In this document: piece by piece, positions 11,341-22,928 of the stretch
Numbering within the stretch: the first letter of the stretch is position 1
How the letters are laid out: the number at the start of each line of letters is the position of its first letter
NCBI RefSeq assembly: GCF_028769735.1
Contig: NC_088169.1
Span: forward strand, 44,979,229 to 45,043,228
Direction of reading: 5' to 3'
DNA from: Zonotrichia leucophrys gambelii
Taxonomy: Eukaryota > Chordata > Aves > Passeriformes > Passerellidae
Length of the DNA: 64,000 bases
The notes under the pieces: model-generated
What the model was told of the DNA's origin: nothing
Databases searched by the model: none
The model's input: only the letters and a program-made list of their open reading frames with translations
Translations under genes and position numbers: made by a program

Positions 11341-14300
11341 ACAACAAATTACTAGATGGGTTAGAAAGATATCAAATTATTATAACCTCTTGTTTGAAAA
11401 TCCTCCACTTTTCCCCCTCCTGAATATGTTCAACACCTACTGAAATCACTGCCAGTGAGTTTAGTCTCACCTGTCTTACCTCCAGTACAAATAACCATTT
11501 TACATTTTACAATGCAATTAGAAAGTGTTTGTGCAAGAACAATCCTATGGAAAGATTCAAAAATATTCTTTTCATGATCCAACCATTCTCAGAAATTACT
11601 ACTTCTTCAGCTTATTTGTTCTTTATCCTCTGGTTTTCCTCTAATAAGATTCCAAACAGCTGTATGTTATCTGAGAATTTTTTCAGGTTCATTCCACTGA
11701 TTTTTAGGAGATTTTTAGTTTTGAAAAAAAATTTCACTTCATTCTGCAGAAGTTAGATTAAACTTTTTTCTCCACACATTGTTTGCTGACTTAAGTATGC
11801 TGACTTTGAAGTGCATCTGTTGGATGTGAAGCAGTGAAATAGAGATGGATGTGGCACACTACAGCATAGATCTGTGGCTGAGAACCTGCTTCAGGTCCAG
11901 ATCTGCTCCAGGTTGTAGAAACAGGAAAAACAGCTACTGAGAGAGTAATTGACAGTCTTATGCTCAGTAGTGACAGGAGAAGCCCTAAGCCTAGCATTTT
12001 TACCCACAGTTAGAAAGTGATATCATCTGTACATCATGCACTAAATTTACATTTTTATGTTCTTCCTTGACTTTAGAAAGCCATAGAAATAATACCTTGA
12101 TAAAAGATATGAAGCAGTTATTATTTTGAAGACTAGATCTCTGAAAATATAATGGATTATTTTATGTCTCACATTTTCAAACTTTTTATTGCCATCATCA
12201 AAGCAATAAACAGGTTTACTTAAAATCTGAGATTATACTGATCCCAGGCCTGGGATTCCCAAACTGGCATCAGTAGTCCCACATATAGCACTACAACTCC
12301 TATAAATTAATCTTTCTGTTGTAGATAATTGCAATATAGACACTCAAAAAAATTATCTGCATTTAATGAAACTGTCAGGTACATTTTTAGATCAGTGACC
12401 ATTCTGCCTCTTCTATTACTTTTCTGAAATAATACAATTAAAATATGTCTGAAATGCTAGACCAAGAACCAGTCCCAGGCTCCCTCGTGATGGGATGTAT
12501 CCCAAGAGCAATGCACACTAGCTTCTAGTTATGCTAACACGCAACAGGATACTCACTGAAGGGAAATCCTGACAGCACAAAAAGGACTGCTGAAATGTAC
12601 ACCAGGAACATGTTGCAAAAATTTTCGTTCCATTTGGATACAGTTTTTGGCAGCAATATCATGTAATCTCTTGAGAGTGCTGACGAAATATCAACAAAAT
12701 TTTTAATACAGAATTTACTAGAACCTAATTTGAATCCAGAAGCTGTGAATAAAGTGGAGAAAAAAGCTTCAAGGTCAAACAGTAAAGCCTGTCGGCATCC
12801 ATACTGCATAAGATTTATGTCTGAATGGTCAAGCTGGCCAAGAGGCCCAATTAAGCCAAGTAGGCAGTCAAGCTCCAGAGCTTCTTGTTATTCTTTTCAT
12901 GCAGTAGTATGGATGGAGCAATAGTACCTGTAGTTCAGTTTGAGCTATCCTGAAAATTCAAAGAACAGATAAGACGGAATTATGTTCAAAAAGAGACTTT
13001 CTGTCAGGAAAGAAAGATGGAAGTGTAGTTCAGTAAAAACGGGATCAGTGTTACTTCTGCTACTGAGTGTATATCCCGAGGCAAAGTAATTAACTTCTCC
13101 AGGTATTAGTATACCAATCATAATGAGAGTTAGAAGTTCCTTTACAGAGATTTCTAGGAATTTTTTTTAGATTAACACAAGGACACCGCTGTATGAATGA
13201 GAAGTCCTGATAGTTGCTACTACAGCGTCACACCTTTTCACTTTTCTGTTAGAATGAGTAAATAAATTCTTTGTCTTTTTGTGACTTAACAGCATCCAAA
13301 ACTCAGTCTCAAGTAAATTTTACTTTAAAATTAAGCTAAACAGAAACATGAGCCTGATGCAAGATCATTCATGAAGGAGTAGGCTCTTAGGGTAGCTTTA
13401 ACTTGTCTTCTGTGAATATCTGCATTCCGCCATAACATGTCCTGGTTGACTGTGCACTTCAGTTACATTAAACTGCAGAGTAATCCTAATCAAATTTCTA
13501 CTCACTGCAGACAAGTTTTTTTTGGAGATCACTGCTTGCTATGTCAAACCAAAGTCTCCTATCTGGAAAGAATATCCAAAAAATGTTGAAAGTTTGTAAT
13601 AAATTATTAGGAAAAATTTAAGAAACTTTTTTTTTAATGTTTAATAGAATTAATCCTACTTTCAGTAAACATACAGGGAAAAGGATGGAGTCCAATGTAT
13701 TGAACTAAGGCACTGAAATTACTTTTAAATTTTTTGTCTTGGTTGCAGAGAGGGGGAGGAAGTTTAGTGCTGTGTGGTGTAACCAGGTTGTCATTCTACA
13801 CTACTCAGATCATCACTGGGGGTGTTGTTTTGTGCTCTTAGTAAATTGACATCTCAACCCATAGTCACTGCTTTTGGTCCCTCCCTTACTGTAAGGTATG
13901 GCTTATTTGGAGTTTAATTTCCTGCTGGTGTTAAAACCAGTACAATTTTAGGTTCCCTTTTCCCCCCACTGAAGAAGTTTCAGATATGATCAAAGGGTAG
14001 AGGGCAGTTGTCTTTGAATGTTTTCTGGGGAAGATTCATTTTAGCAAAGTCTAAGCAAATAACTCAAGTCCTACTGTTTTGGTTTTTAGGGTTTTTTAAA
14101 GGTATCTATCTCCAGTAAATAGACAGCACTACATTGGGCTACCAATGAAAATGGCAGTGGCTTGCTGCTATTCTGTCACTTACTCAGCAACCTACAACAT
14201 CAGAAAAAGCTGAAGAAGACTGTTTCCAGCTCCTGCCCTAAGAACTACTCTGCTGACATTACAAAAACTTGCAAATACCAAGCATTCATAGCTAATCAGC

Positions 14301-16439
14301 TACTTTGTCACCAGTTACATCACAAGCTGCTACTGAAAACACAAAATTAATAACAGTAGATCTAAAAAAAAAAAGATAATTATATTTGTGCTGATATTAA
14401 AATTGAATAAAAATAGACAAGTTCTTAAAAAATACATGAAAACACAGTAATATTGATGGCAACCTGATATCTGCAAGAAAATGAAATTTTGTGATTTTAC
14501 TAGCAACTAAAATCTAGAGTGAACACAGAGTAAATATATTTAGAAAAAATTGACGTCTTTCAAGAAAATAAAAAGTTGAAAACAAAAAATGTTAGAACAT
14601 TAACTGCGCTAGAGAAAACTTTCAAAAATGCTTTAAGAAAATTTTGTTTAAATCTATTTTGTTATGGGAATCAGAGAGGGATATCTCCAAAGCACATTCA
14701 CTCTGGATAGCAGTAGTTAAAAAGGAGCAGAAGCCCTGGAATGGAGTCCAGATGAACAGAAAACAATGCTTCTCATTGCCGATTACAGGTATCATTTTGG
14801 GAAAGTGACTTGTCAAGTATATTTCTGCAGTCTATAAGAATATAGAGACTTGCCAGAGCAGTAAAGCAGATTCTACATTTCTTCACTTTTTAAGCCATTC
14901 ATTTGTGGAAAGGGTTGTTCCCACCCTGCTGCATTGTGTGTAACATTAAGTCTGGTTCACTCTGTTATCTATGTATGCCACTTATGCTGTTGTACTCTAA
15001 ATAAATAATATTTTGCTAAGGAGGAGAAAAGATTTAGAGAACTGTTACAGTAAATACATGTAAACAAGAATCTAATTTATTTTGAGAAGAAAGAAAAATT
15101 GGGAAAATTTCAACACAATGAAACAAATAGGTAGGAAAACTTAAGTAGCTGGGACACAGGGCTGCCTGTACCCAGCACTAAGGTTTGTTTCCTGCTGCAT
15201 CAAAAGAAAAGGCTTCCTCAGCTGCTTCTCCTGAATTTCTCTGGGAATTCGGTGAGGATGTGAATACATTCAGTCAGGATGTGAATATATGAAAATGATA
15301 CATTTTTTTCCTCAGATCTGGTACCTATACATCATTGAGTTAAAAGCAATTTGCTATATTATGCATCAACTCATATTATGTTAAATTAGTACTCAAGTGC
15401 TACATGAAAAAAGATTTGTCAATCTTTTTCCCTGAGTGATCACCATTCTGTGCTAATCAGTCATCATTTTTTTGAGGACAGTCTTTGTTCACTAAAAGGT
15501 GTCTGATATCATTTAAGTCAGTGAAAGAGACTGTTTTCAAACATTTTTCTTCTTAAATTAATGTTAAAATTTCTATTTCCTAAAATATAAATCCAACACA
15601 ATGTATCATAGTCAGAAATCTCAACTAGCTACTGAGAGAAGCCCTGTCTTCATCAGCTCTATATTAATTTTTTATATGGCTAAAGGTCTTTTGAATGTCA
15701 GCTTCTAAATATGGCACTGCCGTTTTAAATCACTGCATGTCTTTTGCTAATTAAATGTATTACCAATGTTACGGTGGAAACGCAGCTTCCAAATCCTTCT
15801 AGTTCCATTTTTTGTCTTTTTCAGATCACTGATGTTTACAGGTGTGATCATGCAAAGTTAAACCCTTCATTACTAGTTCTTTGCATAGAAAATGAAATGC
15901 ATTATAAGCCAACACTCAGTAAGGATTGTCTCTGCTTCTTTTAAGAAGGTTATAAAGCTTTTAAATAATGCTTTAGTCTAGTGTTCTCTATTTGCATACT
16001 GATTTTTAAGTTGCACATATATGGCTTACTCACACTGCTCCTGTTATTAAAACAGGCTCAGATTCCGACTTGGTAAAACTTACTTTAAGCTGACTCCTTT
16101 GCAATCTGATTTTAGTACTGTATTGTTAACCATGCTTAGTCAATCTAGCAGAACATTTTTTTTTACACTTCTTTTGTTTAGAATTTTACACTTGTGTTTT
16201 CCCAGCATAACACAAAGTTTCTTTCCTATGTCCTGTGTGGAATTAAGGAATTGCAGCTTTGTATTCCAGATGGCATTCAGAATCATATAAGTGTATTAGA
16301 GTCAGATTGTGGGAGCCATTTTGACACACATGAATGAGAATAAGGTGATTTGGAATAGATAGCATGATTTACTAACATGCACAACATGCCTGATTGCCTT
16401 CTGTGATGAAGTGATTAGTTCTTTGCATTAGAGAAGAGC
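11341..16439. other. Intergenic, AT-rich
   Basis: Apart from the possible MIR-like scrap at 13046-13145, nothing recognised. ORFs are below 95 codons and have no family features. Confidence 0.6.
13046..13145 (+). repeat. Possible MIR-like ancient SINE fragment
   Basis: The stretch CTTCTGCTACTGAGTGTA, GGCAAAGTAATTAACTTCTC and CAGGTATTAGTATACCAATC follows the order of the MIR core (CTGCCACTTACTAGCTGTG, GGGCAAGTTACTTAACCTCT, CTCAGTTTCC). Identity is modest and the assignment is by eye. Confidence 0.35.
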
Positions 16440-17260
16440 AGCAGAATTTTTCTACCTTAAATTTCTGAAGGCTTTTGTCATGGGCTCCCACAGGATCCTT
16501 GCATCCAGTTTGAATCATCCGGACAAGTAAAAAACTGCCTGCATCAAGTTCAAAGGATAGAGGCTACTGGGGCTGGTTACAAATGGAGTTCCTTGGTAAT
16601 CTATAGTGGCACCTATCCCCTTTAGTTCCTGTTTATGAAGAGGATGGAGGAGAAGACAGAAAGCACCATCATCAGATTTGTGGCTGATGACAGCCTGGAA
16701 GTGCAGCTGATACAGGACTGCCATCCAGAGGGAACCAGACAAACAAAAGGGCCCTGGGAACATCGTGAAAATCAACAAGAATAAAGGCACATGGACAACT
16801 TTTCTGTGATTTTCAGACTGAGAACTTGATGTCTGAGACTCATCTCTGCATTAAAGTACTTGGGGGCTCCTGGGGACAACAGGCTCAAAGAAGGTCAGCA
16901 GTGTGTCCTGAAGCAATGACAGCTAGCAGCATCGGGTGTTGTTTTAACAGGAGCACAGCCAGTTGATCAGTGATCATCCCCTTCTTGTCCGCACTCATTA
17001 GATTACATTTGTATCCAGTTCTAGGGTTTAGAGCACATGAAAGACGCTGATAAACTGGGCAGCCCCAGAGAGGCCGCTAGGACGGTCAGAACTGGAGCAC
17101 TTTGTGAGGAGAGTTTGAGACGGGTTTGTTCTGTCAAAGGAAGAGATGGCTTTGGGGGCAGCCAAAATCCACATAGCACATATGGCCATATTTTGTAGTA
17201 ATGGAGCTTCATCTTGATGAGCCAGAAAGGGGAACAGGATAAGGCTATAAGGCTGTTGGA
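16440..17260 (+). mobile_element. CR1 LINE fragment, C-terminal ORF2 region
   Basis: Plus-strand DNA contains decayed CR1 signatures: ISFVADDSLEVQLIQD near 16670-16715 (compare SKFADDTKL), CTTGGGGGCTCCTGGGGACA and ACAGGCTCAAAGAAGGTCAG near 16860, GTGTCCTGAAGC, ATCCAGTTCTAGGG near 17012, and the AGAGAGGCCGCTAGGACGGT stretch near 17065. Numerous indels break the frame. It lies about 230 bp from an oppositely oriented CR1 copy. Confidence 0.65.
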
Positions 17261-17489
17261 GCTGTTAGTGTTTGTGCGTCAGCCTGTGGGCAGCGAGGAC
17301 AGTAAAGCGGTTTCAGTGAGCTGTACTATGCTGATAAGATGATGGGAGTCCAGTCAAGGGAATTGTTTTTGCCCATTCTTGGGCTTAAATATTAGAGACA
17401 TTTCAGAAATCCACTTCTGTAAAACAACTTCCAGAGAAAGCTCAACTGACATAGATTAAAGCTGCATCAAGTCCCGCTGTCCTTGTGCT

Positions 17490-17945
17490 ACCCTTTCCTA
17501 AACAACTTTTTGTAATATCTGTGTTTGCAAGCACCAATACCAGACAAAAGCCAGACAAAAGCCATTGAGGCCTCTCCATCACTCTGTTCTGCAGCTGTAC
17601 AGTGAGACTCCAGGTGGGGTCTCACCAGAGCTGAGCAAAGGGGCAGAACCCCTTCCCTTGCCCTGCTGGCCACGCTGTTTTTGATGCAGCCCAGAACAAA
17701 ATTAGTTTTCTGGCTCATGTCCAGCCTCTCATTCACCAGCACACTCAGGTCCTTCTCAGCAGGGCTTTTCTAGATCTGCTCACTTCCCAGCCTTTTTTGA
17801 TCTTGGAGATTGCCTTGACCTAGGTGCAGCACCTTGCACTTGGTCTGGTTAAACCTCATAAGATTCCCATGTGCCCACTTCTTGGGCCTGTACCCTGTCC
17901 CTCTGGGTGGCATCCTGTCCATCAGGTGATCTTATCTGTTGGTAT
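17490..17945 (-). mobile_element. CR1 LINE fragment, ORF2 C-terminal part, minus strand
   Basis: This is the best-preserved CR1 piece in the window. The minus strand encodes [30 protein letters not shown] and [11 protein letters not shown], the canonical CR1 C-terminal region. Farther upstream on that strand is the segment for LMRFNQTKCKVLHLG (near 17865-17820). Stops and small indels interrupt it. It is 5'-truncated, as CR1 usually is, and no ATTCTATG-type tail is visible. Confidence 0.85.
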
Positions 17946-20900
17946 GAAATTCACAACATCCAGAATAAAAAAAAAAAAATAGTTCAAAGGACTTATGTGA
18001 TGTTTCTCACATTTATCCAGCACTCAGTGACTGAGTAAACAGTCTGGTGACATAACTGATTGAACCAAAACTTGCAAAATAATGGAAATATTTTGGAGGT
18101 GACTGGCAAAGACCGAAAAAAAAAAAATCTAGAACACAATTCTACTAAACTTCAATTCAAGCTGATGCTGGTCTTTGGTTAGTTAGGCACATATTCTCTT
18201 TGAGAACTTACTGTAAAAATGCACATACTTCTATCCTTATTTTTGTTTAGACCTTTCTAGCATAGCAATACTTGATAATACCAAGATATGATAATATGTG
18301 CATTTAAAATGGTAAGTTAAGGTGAAATAGGCATGTCTAATCCTGAATTCTTTAAAAAGATTATATTAAATTAAAAATGCTATAAACAGTAGCTTTGCAG
18401 AACAAGGATTATGATTTTAAGATGCCAGAACTACTTTTCTTTTTCACTTTTGATTTTACTTACAAATTTCTGTACTTTCTTTATATAGCACTAATAATAA
18501 TAACCACTTATCTATGCAGATATCACATCAATACATGCACTATAATCAGCCCCTCACATTTATTTTTTCTGTTTAAATTCAGCTCAATAGTTATAAAATT
18601 CAAAGCATGAAAAGAGGTGCAATTTTAGTTCTGTCTTTCTGATAAAGCAAGAATGTTCTCTAGCATATACTTTTTAGAACTTTTTAAAATACTTAGCATT
18701 ACAGTAAATTTAATTTTTTTCAAAGGTACTAATCTTTGAGCTTCTTTGAAAAACTAATCACTGTTTATTTTATCACCCTCACCCAGACTTTTAATCTGAG
18801 TTCTTGTGAAACTGATTTAATCTTTGATTATGGCTTGTGTAGAGTAGCCCTATAGCTCGTACAGAAGTCAAACACAGTTCCTGTGGTGAGGCTGTATCGT
18901 ATTCCTGCCAGAGGGATTGTAATGACTTCTGCCCTTGCAGCCTACAGAAAGAAAGCACTTAAGCAACCTAAATTGCCAAATGAATTGCACCTTTTATTTG
19001 CTCTTAGCTGAGCACAAAATAACTTCAATGACTATGCAGATTGCTTCTGTTTAAATTCCTAAGCTCACCAGTACAAGAAAAACACACACACACACACAAA
19101 CACACATACCCTATCACCACCACCACCACCATCTCTAAAAAATCCCAAATAAAAAAAAAGGGCAGTTGAGCCTCATGTCTTACACAGTCCTGAAGTCCAC
19201 CAACACAACCATTCCATGATGGAGGAGCAGCAGCTCTAGGGGTTTGGTTTTATGTTTGTTTTATGGAATGTTTTCAGGAGGTGTTCATCTCTTCATGATT
19301 CTAAGAATGATTCTTAGATTCTAAGATTCTAAGAACATTTGCCTTCTGACTCTATATCATATAAAAACATAGCATACAAAACATTTATGATGTTTTCTCT
19401 TCTGCTACGATGTCATCCCTTTATTTAACTCACTCTTTGAATTTTTGCCTTTGAAATTGTTTTCAAAGGCTAAATTAACTTGCTTAAACTCAGATGTTTA
19501 ACTCTATTTGAGATATCTTGGAACATATTGTTTGTTTTGCAGTGGATAGTTCATAGGAGCAGAAAACCTATGAATAGGCAGTCTCAGGTACCCAAGATCA
19601 TGCTAAACACTGTTAAAGACATATACTTATGACATTTAATGTAGTCACTGTAGAAATCTCAACCAGAAGGAATCAGTTAAAAATCTCTTTATTCTTTTAA
19701 TTTAATTGGTAGAAAAAAGAGGCTGTTTTGGACTGTGGTTAATCTCATCCTGCTGTAGGTAATTGAAATCAAATCAGTTGTTCAATCCCTTTAGAAGTCA
19801 CTTTTCTTTCATTGGTCATAAAGGAGTTTGAATAACCATTGTATTGACATTGTGCTTTTCTTAAATTTGTAGAGAACATTCTCACACAAAATGTTTTCTT
19901 GAATGTGGCTTTCAAGGTTTGCTTACTTCCATCATCTTCCAGAAGTACTTCCAGTACTAATTCATAACCAGCAATATGCATCCCTGTTTGAAAATCTAGG
20001 TGAAAATTTAGCTTTAAATTGTTAAATACCTGTTTAGAAGAATATCATTGCAATTGATCTGATTCCTGATTTTCTGTGCAGAAGCAGATTCGTGCAATTT
20101 CTGGAAGCCAAACATATTTGTCTTTTTGTGGTCTGTCAGCACTCTACTACAGTAACCTAACATGTACTGGTAGTCAAATTAGACCATCTGACAAATCCAA
20201 AATAGATGCATGAATTGTATTTCATTAAGTGTTTCTAAGTTAGACTAATCAACAAGGTAATTAAAATTAGATGGCAGGAATCCACTGACAATTTGTTTCA
20301 AAATTCTGTTAAAAAAATTGACTTCTGTAGTTAAAAGGAAATAGGACCCTAAAAATATGTGCTTTGCTAGGCCCTGGGTTTTTCTTTGTGTTTTGTGCCA
20401 ATCATCAGTTTTATCCCATCCAAGAAATCACTTAATGAAGTTTCTTAAACATGGTGCATCAGACACACCAACAAAACTACAAATACATAGAGCCTGTTTC
20501 ATAGACACAGTTTGCTTTTCCCATATATCAGCAGTACATTCCAAAGATTTTCACCATATTAATTTACCATCAAAGTTGCAGAGTGTTTAAGACAATGAAT
20601 AAGACATTAAAGTTACTGCTCAGAGTATTCTCCTAAGATTTCATACCTGTCCATAGACCTCAACCGTTAGAATAATCTTTCCCTTTTTTTTTTAATCTTA
20701 AAATTCCAAATAATTTTACTTTTAGAGCACTTTATCTTCAGATATAATTTGTGTAATAGTTTGTGTGAAGAAATGGCAGAGGTCCAAATATGAATCCCTC
20801 TAGCACACTGCCAAAAACTCTCATGGCTCAGAAAGATGGGATGAGATTTAGCCTTTTCAATCTATTTGGATTCTGTCATAGGTATGCTTAACTATTTGTA

Positions 20901-22279
20901 AAGGAGAATCATCCTGTTTTCTGATGTAATTATTTCTGCTGAAAACAAACATGATTTTGTAACACTGATTGTTGTTCTTGTAAATACAAAGATTGTTCAC
21001 CTTGAAAACTTTCATATTATTTCCTTCCTGTTTAAATAAAATTAAGTGTATCTTTCAAATGAAATAAAATTACTCAGCAATACTATTGGCATTTTTATAA
21101 CAAACTGATATAAAGTTTCAGTATCTTTTATGATACATCTCAAGTGTATCCATAGATGATGTTTTAGGTGTCCCTTCCATCTTTTTTTTCCAGTAAGTCA
21201 GTTGATGTGTTAAGCTAAACAAAACTACATTTTTTAAATTTGATTTTAAGATTTTACCTAGAAATGCTGTCTGGCTTTGATCAATGTAAGTTCTTTGCTG
21301 AAAGCTTCCATTATGAAAATAATGTAAAAACAATGTTTTACTGGTTATGTGGACATGACAGTTCTTAAAAGAATCTTTTGTACTTTGCAGAACTGTTGAA
21401 TAATGTATGTTTGTATAGCCATATAGCAGAGAAATTACCTAGTTAATTTTCTCCCATGAAAAATACTTTCCCTTTTTTCAATCGACATAGAAAAACAGTA
21501 GTTTAGACCTTTACAAAAATCTCTTTTAATGCATCTTTTTTTAAAACACAGAAATTACTAACTCCATTATTCACTTCTCCAGCCTGGAACTAACACTTGG
21601 AGGGAACAAAAAATTACCCCTGGTCTGTGTAATTGGTGTAAAGTGGTTTAGAGTTGTAGTTGAGGTCATTTTGCTTCCAATCACCTAGTTAGCTACTGGA
21701 TTGAATAATACATATTTAACTCCTTTGTAAAATCTCTTAGTGGGATATTTATTTGATGTACAGGAAAACATGGGAGTAATTATTCAGAGAGATTAAGTGA
21801 TTTTGCATGTTAAATAAACAAATCAATTCACTTCAATATTTGAATAATATAAATGTAAAACATTTAAGGAAAACACTTTCCTCAGAATTTGGATTACTCA
21901 TGCAGTAAATCAATTGAAAGCAAACAAACAAACCCAAAAATGGTCTAAATGCACAGTGTATCCTGACCACTGTGAGCTGCTTAGCTGATGAAATATAGCT
22001 GCAGTTGACATGAAGCTGGTAGCCAGCTTCCTCTGAGCTTTGTGGTGCTGCTATGAAGTGATGAAGAATAATGACTTGAAGAGATACTTTAAAACCTGAT
22101 TATACCCTTTTAACTCTTCAATATGTAAGTATGTAACATTTTGGTCAGGTTCATTTTTCGGACTTGGCAAGTGAAATTTGTTTTAATGAAAATGAAGGGA
22201 AAAGGTTGCATCTGCACCAAAATGAAAATCTAGCAGTACTGTAAATAGCTTGTTGTTGTTGTTTTAACATATTAAAGGA
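17946..22279. other. Intergenic, AT-rich
   Basis: Contains the CA/CAC microsatellites near 19100 and a GATTCTAAG tandem near 19296-19336 that resembles a CR1 tail but lacks a CR1 body. No gene seen. Confidence 0.6.
19082..19133. repeat. CA-rich and (CAC)n microsatellite pair
   Basis: A CA run with one interruption at 19082-19109 is followed by ATCACCACCACCACCACCAT at about 19113-19132. Confidence 0.9.
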
Positions 22280-22928
22280 TATGGCAATTTTTCCCATGCT
22301 GAGCAAAAGAATTCAGAGTGCTGCAGATGTGGCTTCTGTGAGATGACACCAGTAGCTGTTCCCATGTCAGACAGAGACAGAGGCACTTTCAGATGGCTCC
22401 AAGATGGACCCGCCACTGGGCAAAGCTGAGCTCATCAGTGACATACGTGGCACTTCTGTGATAACATATTTAAGAAAGGGTAAAACCTGCTGTGCAATAG
22501 AAGACAGAAGAGAGGAGTCGGGAAATATAAAAGAAACAGCCCTGCAGGTACCCAGGCCAGAGAAAAAAACTGGAGGAGGTACCCCAAGGGAAGAGCCAAG
22601 GCTGAACTGTAATCCTTGGAAATTGCCATGGTGAGACAGATTTCTACATTGCAGCTCATGAGGATCCCATGCCAGAACACATCCATGTGCCCTGAAAGAA
22701 GCTGCAGCCCACTGAGAGCCCAAGCAAGAGAATAATGTTAGTAATTTGCAATAAAAACAATTTCCCTACATCAAGTTGGTTTTACATATAATAATAATTG
22801 GGGAACAATCTCCCTGTCATTATCTGACCCATAAGATTTCCATTGTATTTTCTTATATTCAGCTGAGGAGGGGAGTGATAGGGTAGCTTTGTTGGCATCT
22901 TGCCTCCAGATAGGCTCAACCTGCCCCA
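22280..22928 (+). mobile_element. Avian ERV LTR (solo, plus orientation)
   Basis: The segment has TGTGGCTTCTGTGAGATGAC, CCCATGTCAGACAGAG, GGCTCCAAGATGGACCCGCC, ATAACATATTTAAGAAAGGG, then AACAATCTCCCTGTCATTAT and GCTGAGGAGGGGAGTGATAG, and ends near CTGCCCCA. I recall this order from a common bird LTR family, and its downstream part parallels 8780-8860. No internal retroviral genes are adjacent. The small ORFs on both strands within it are incidental. The 5' limit is uncertain by about 50 bp. Confidence 0.7.

Noticed and set aside
19296..19336. GATTCTAAG tandem as a CR1 3' tail
   Set aside because: The preceding 200 bp shows no CR1 3' sequence, so it is left as a short repeat of unknown origin.
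22367..22723. 118-codon minus-strand and shorter plus-strand ORFs
   Set aside because: They lie inside an LTR and have no retroviral or host protein features.
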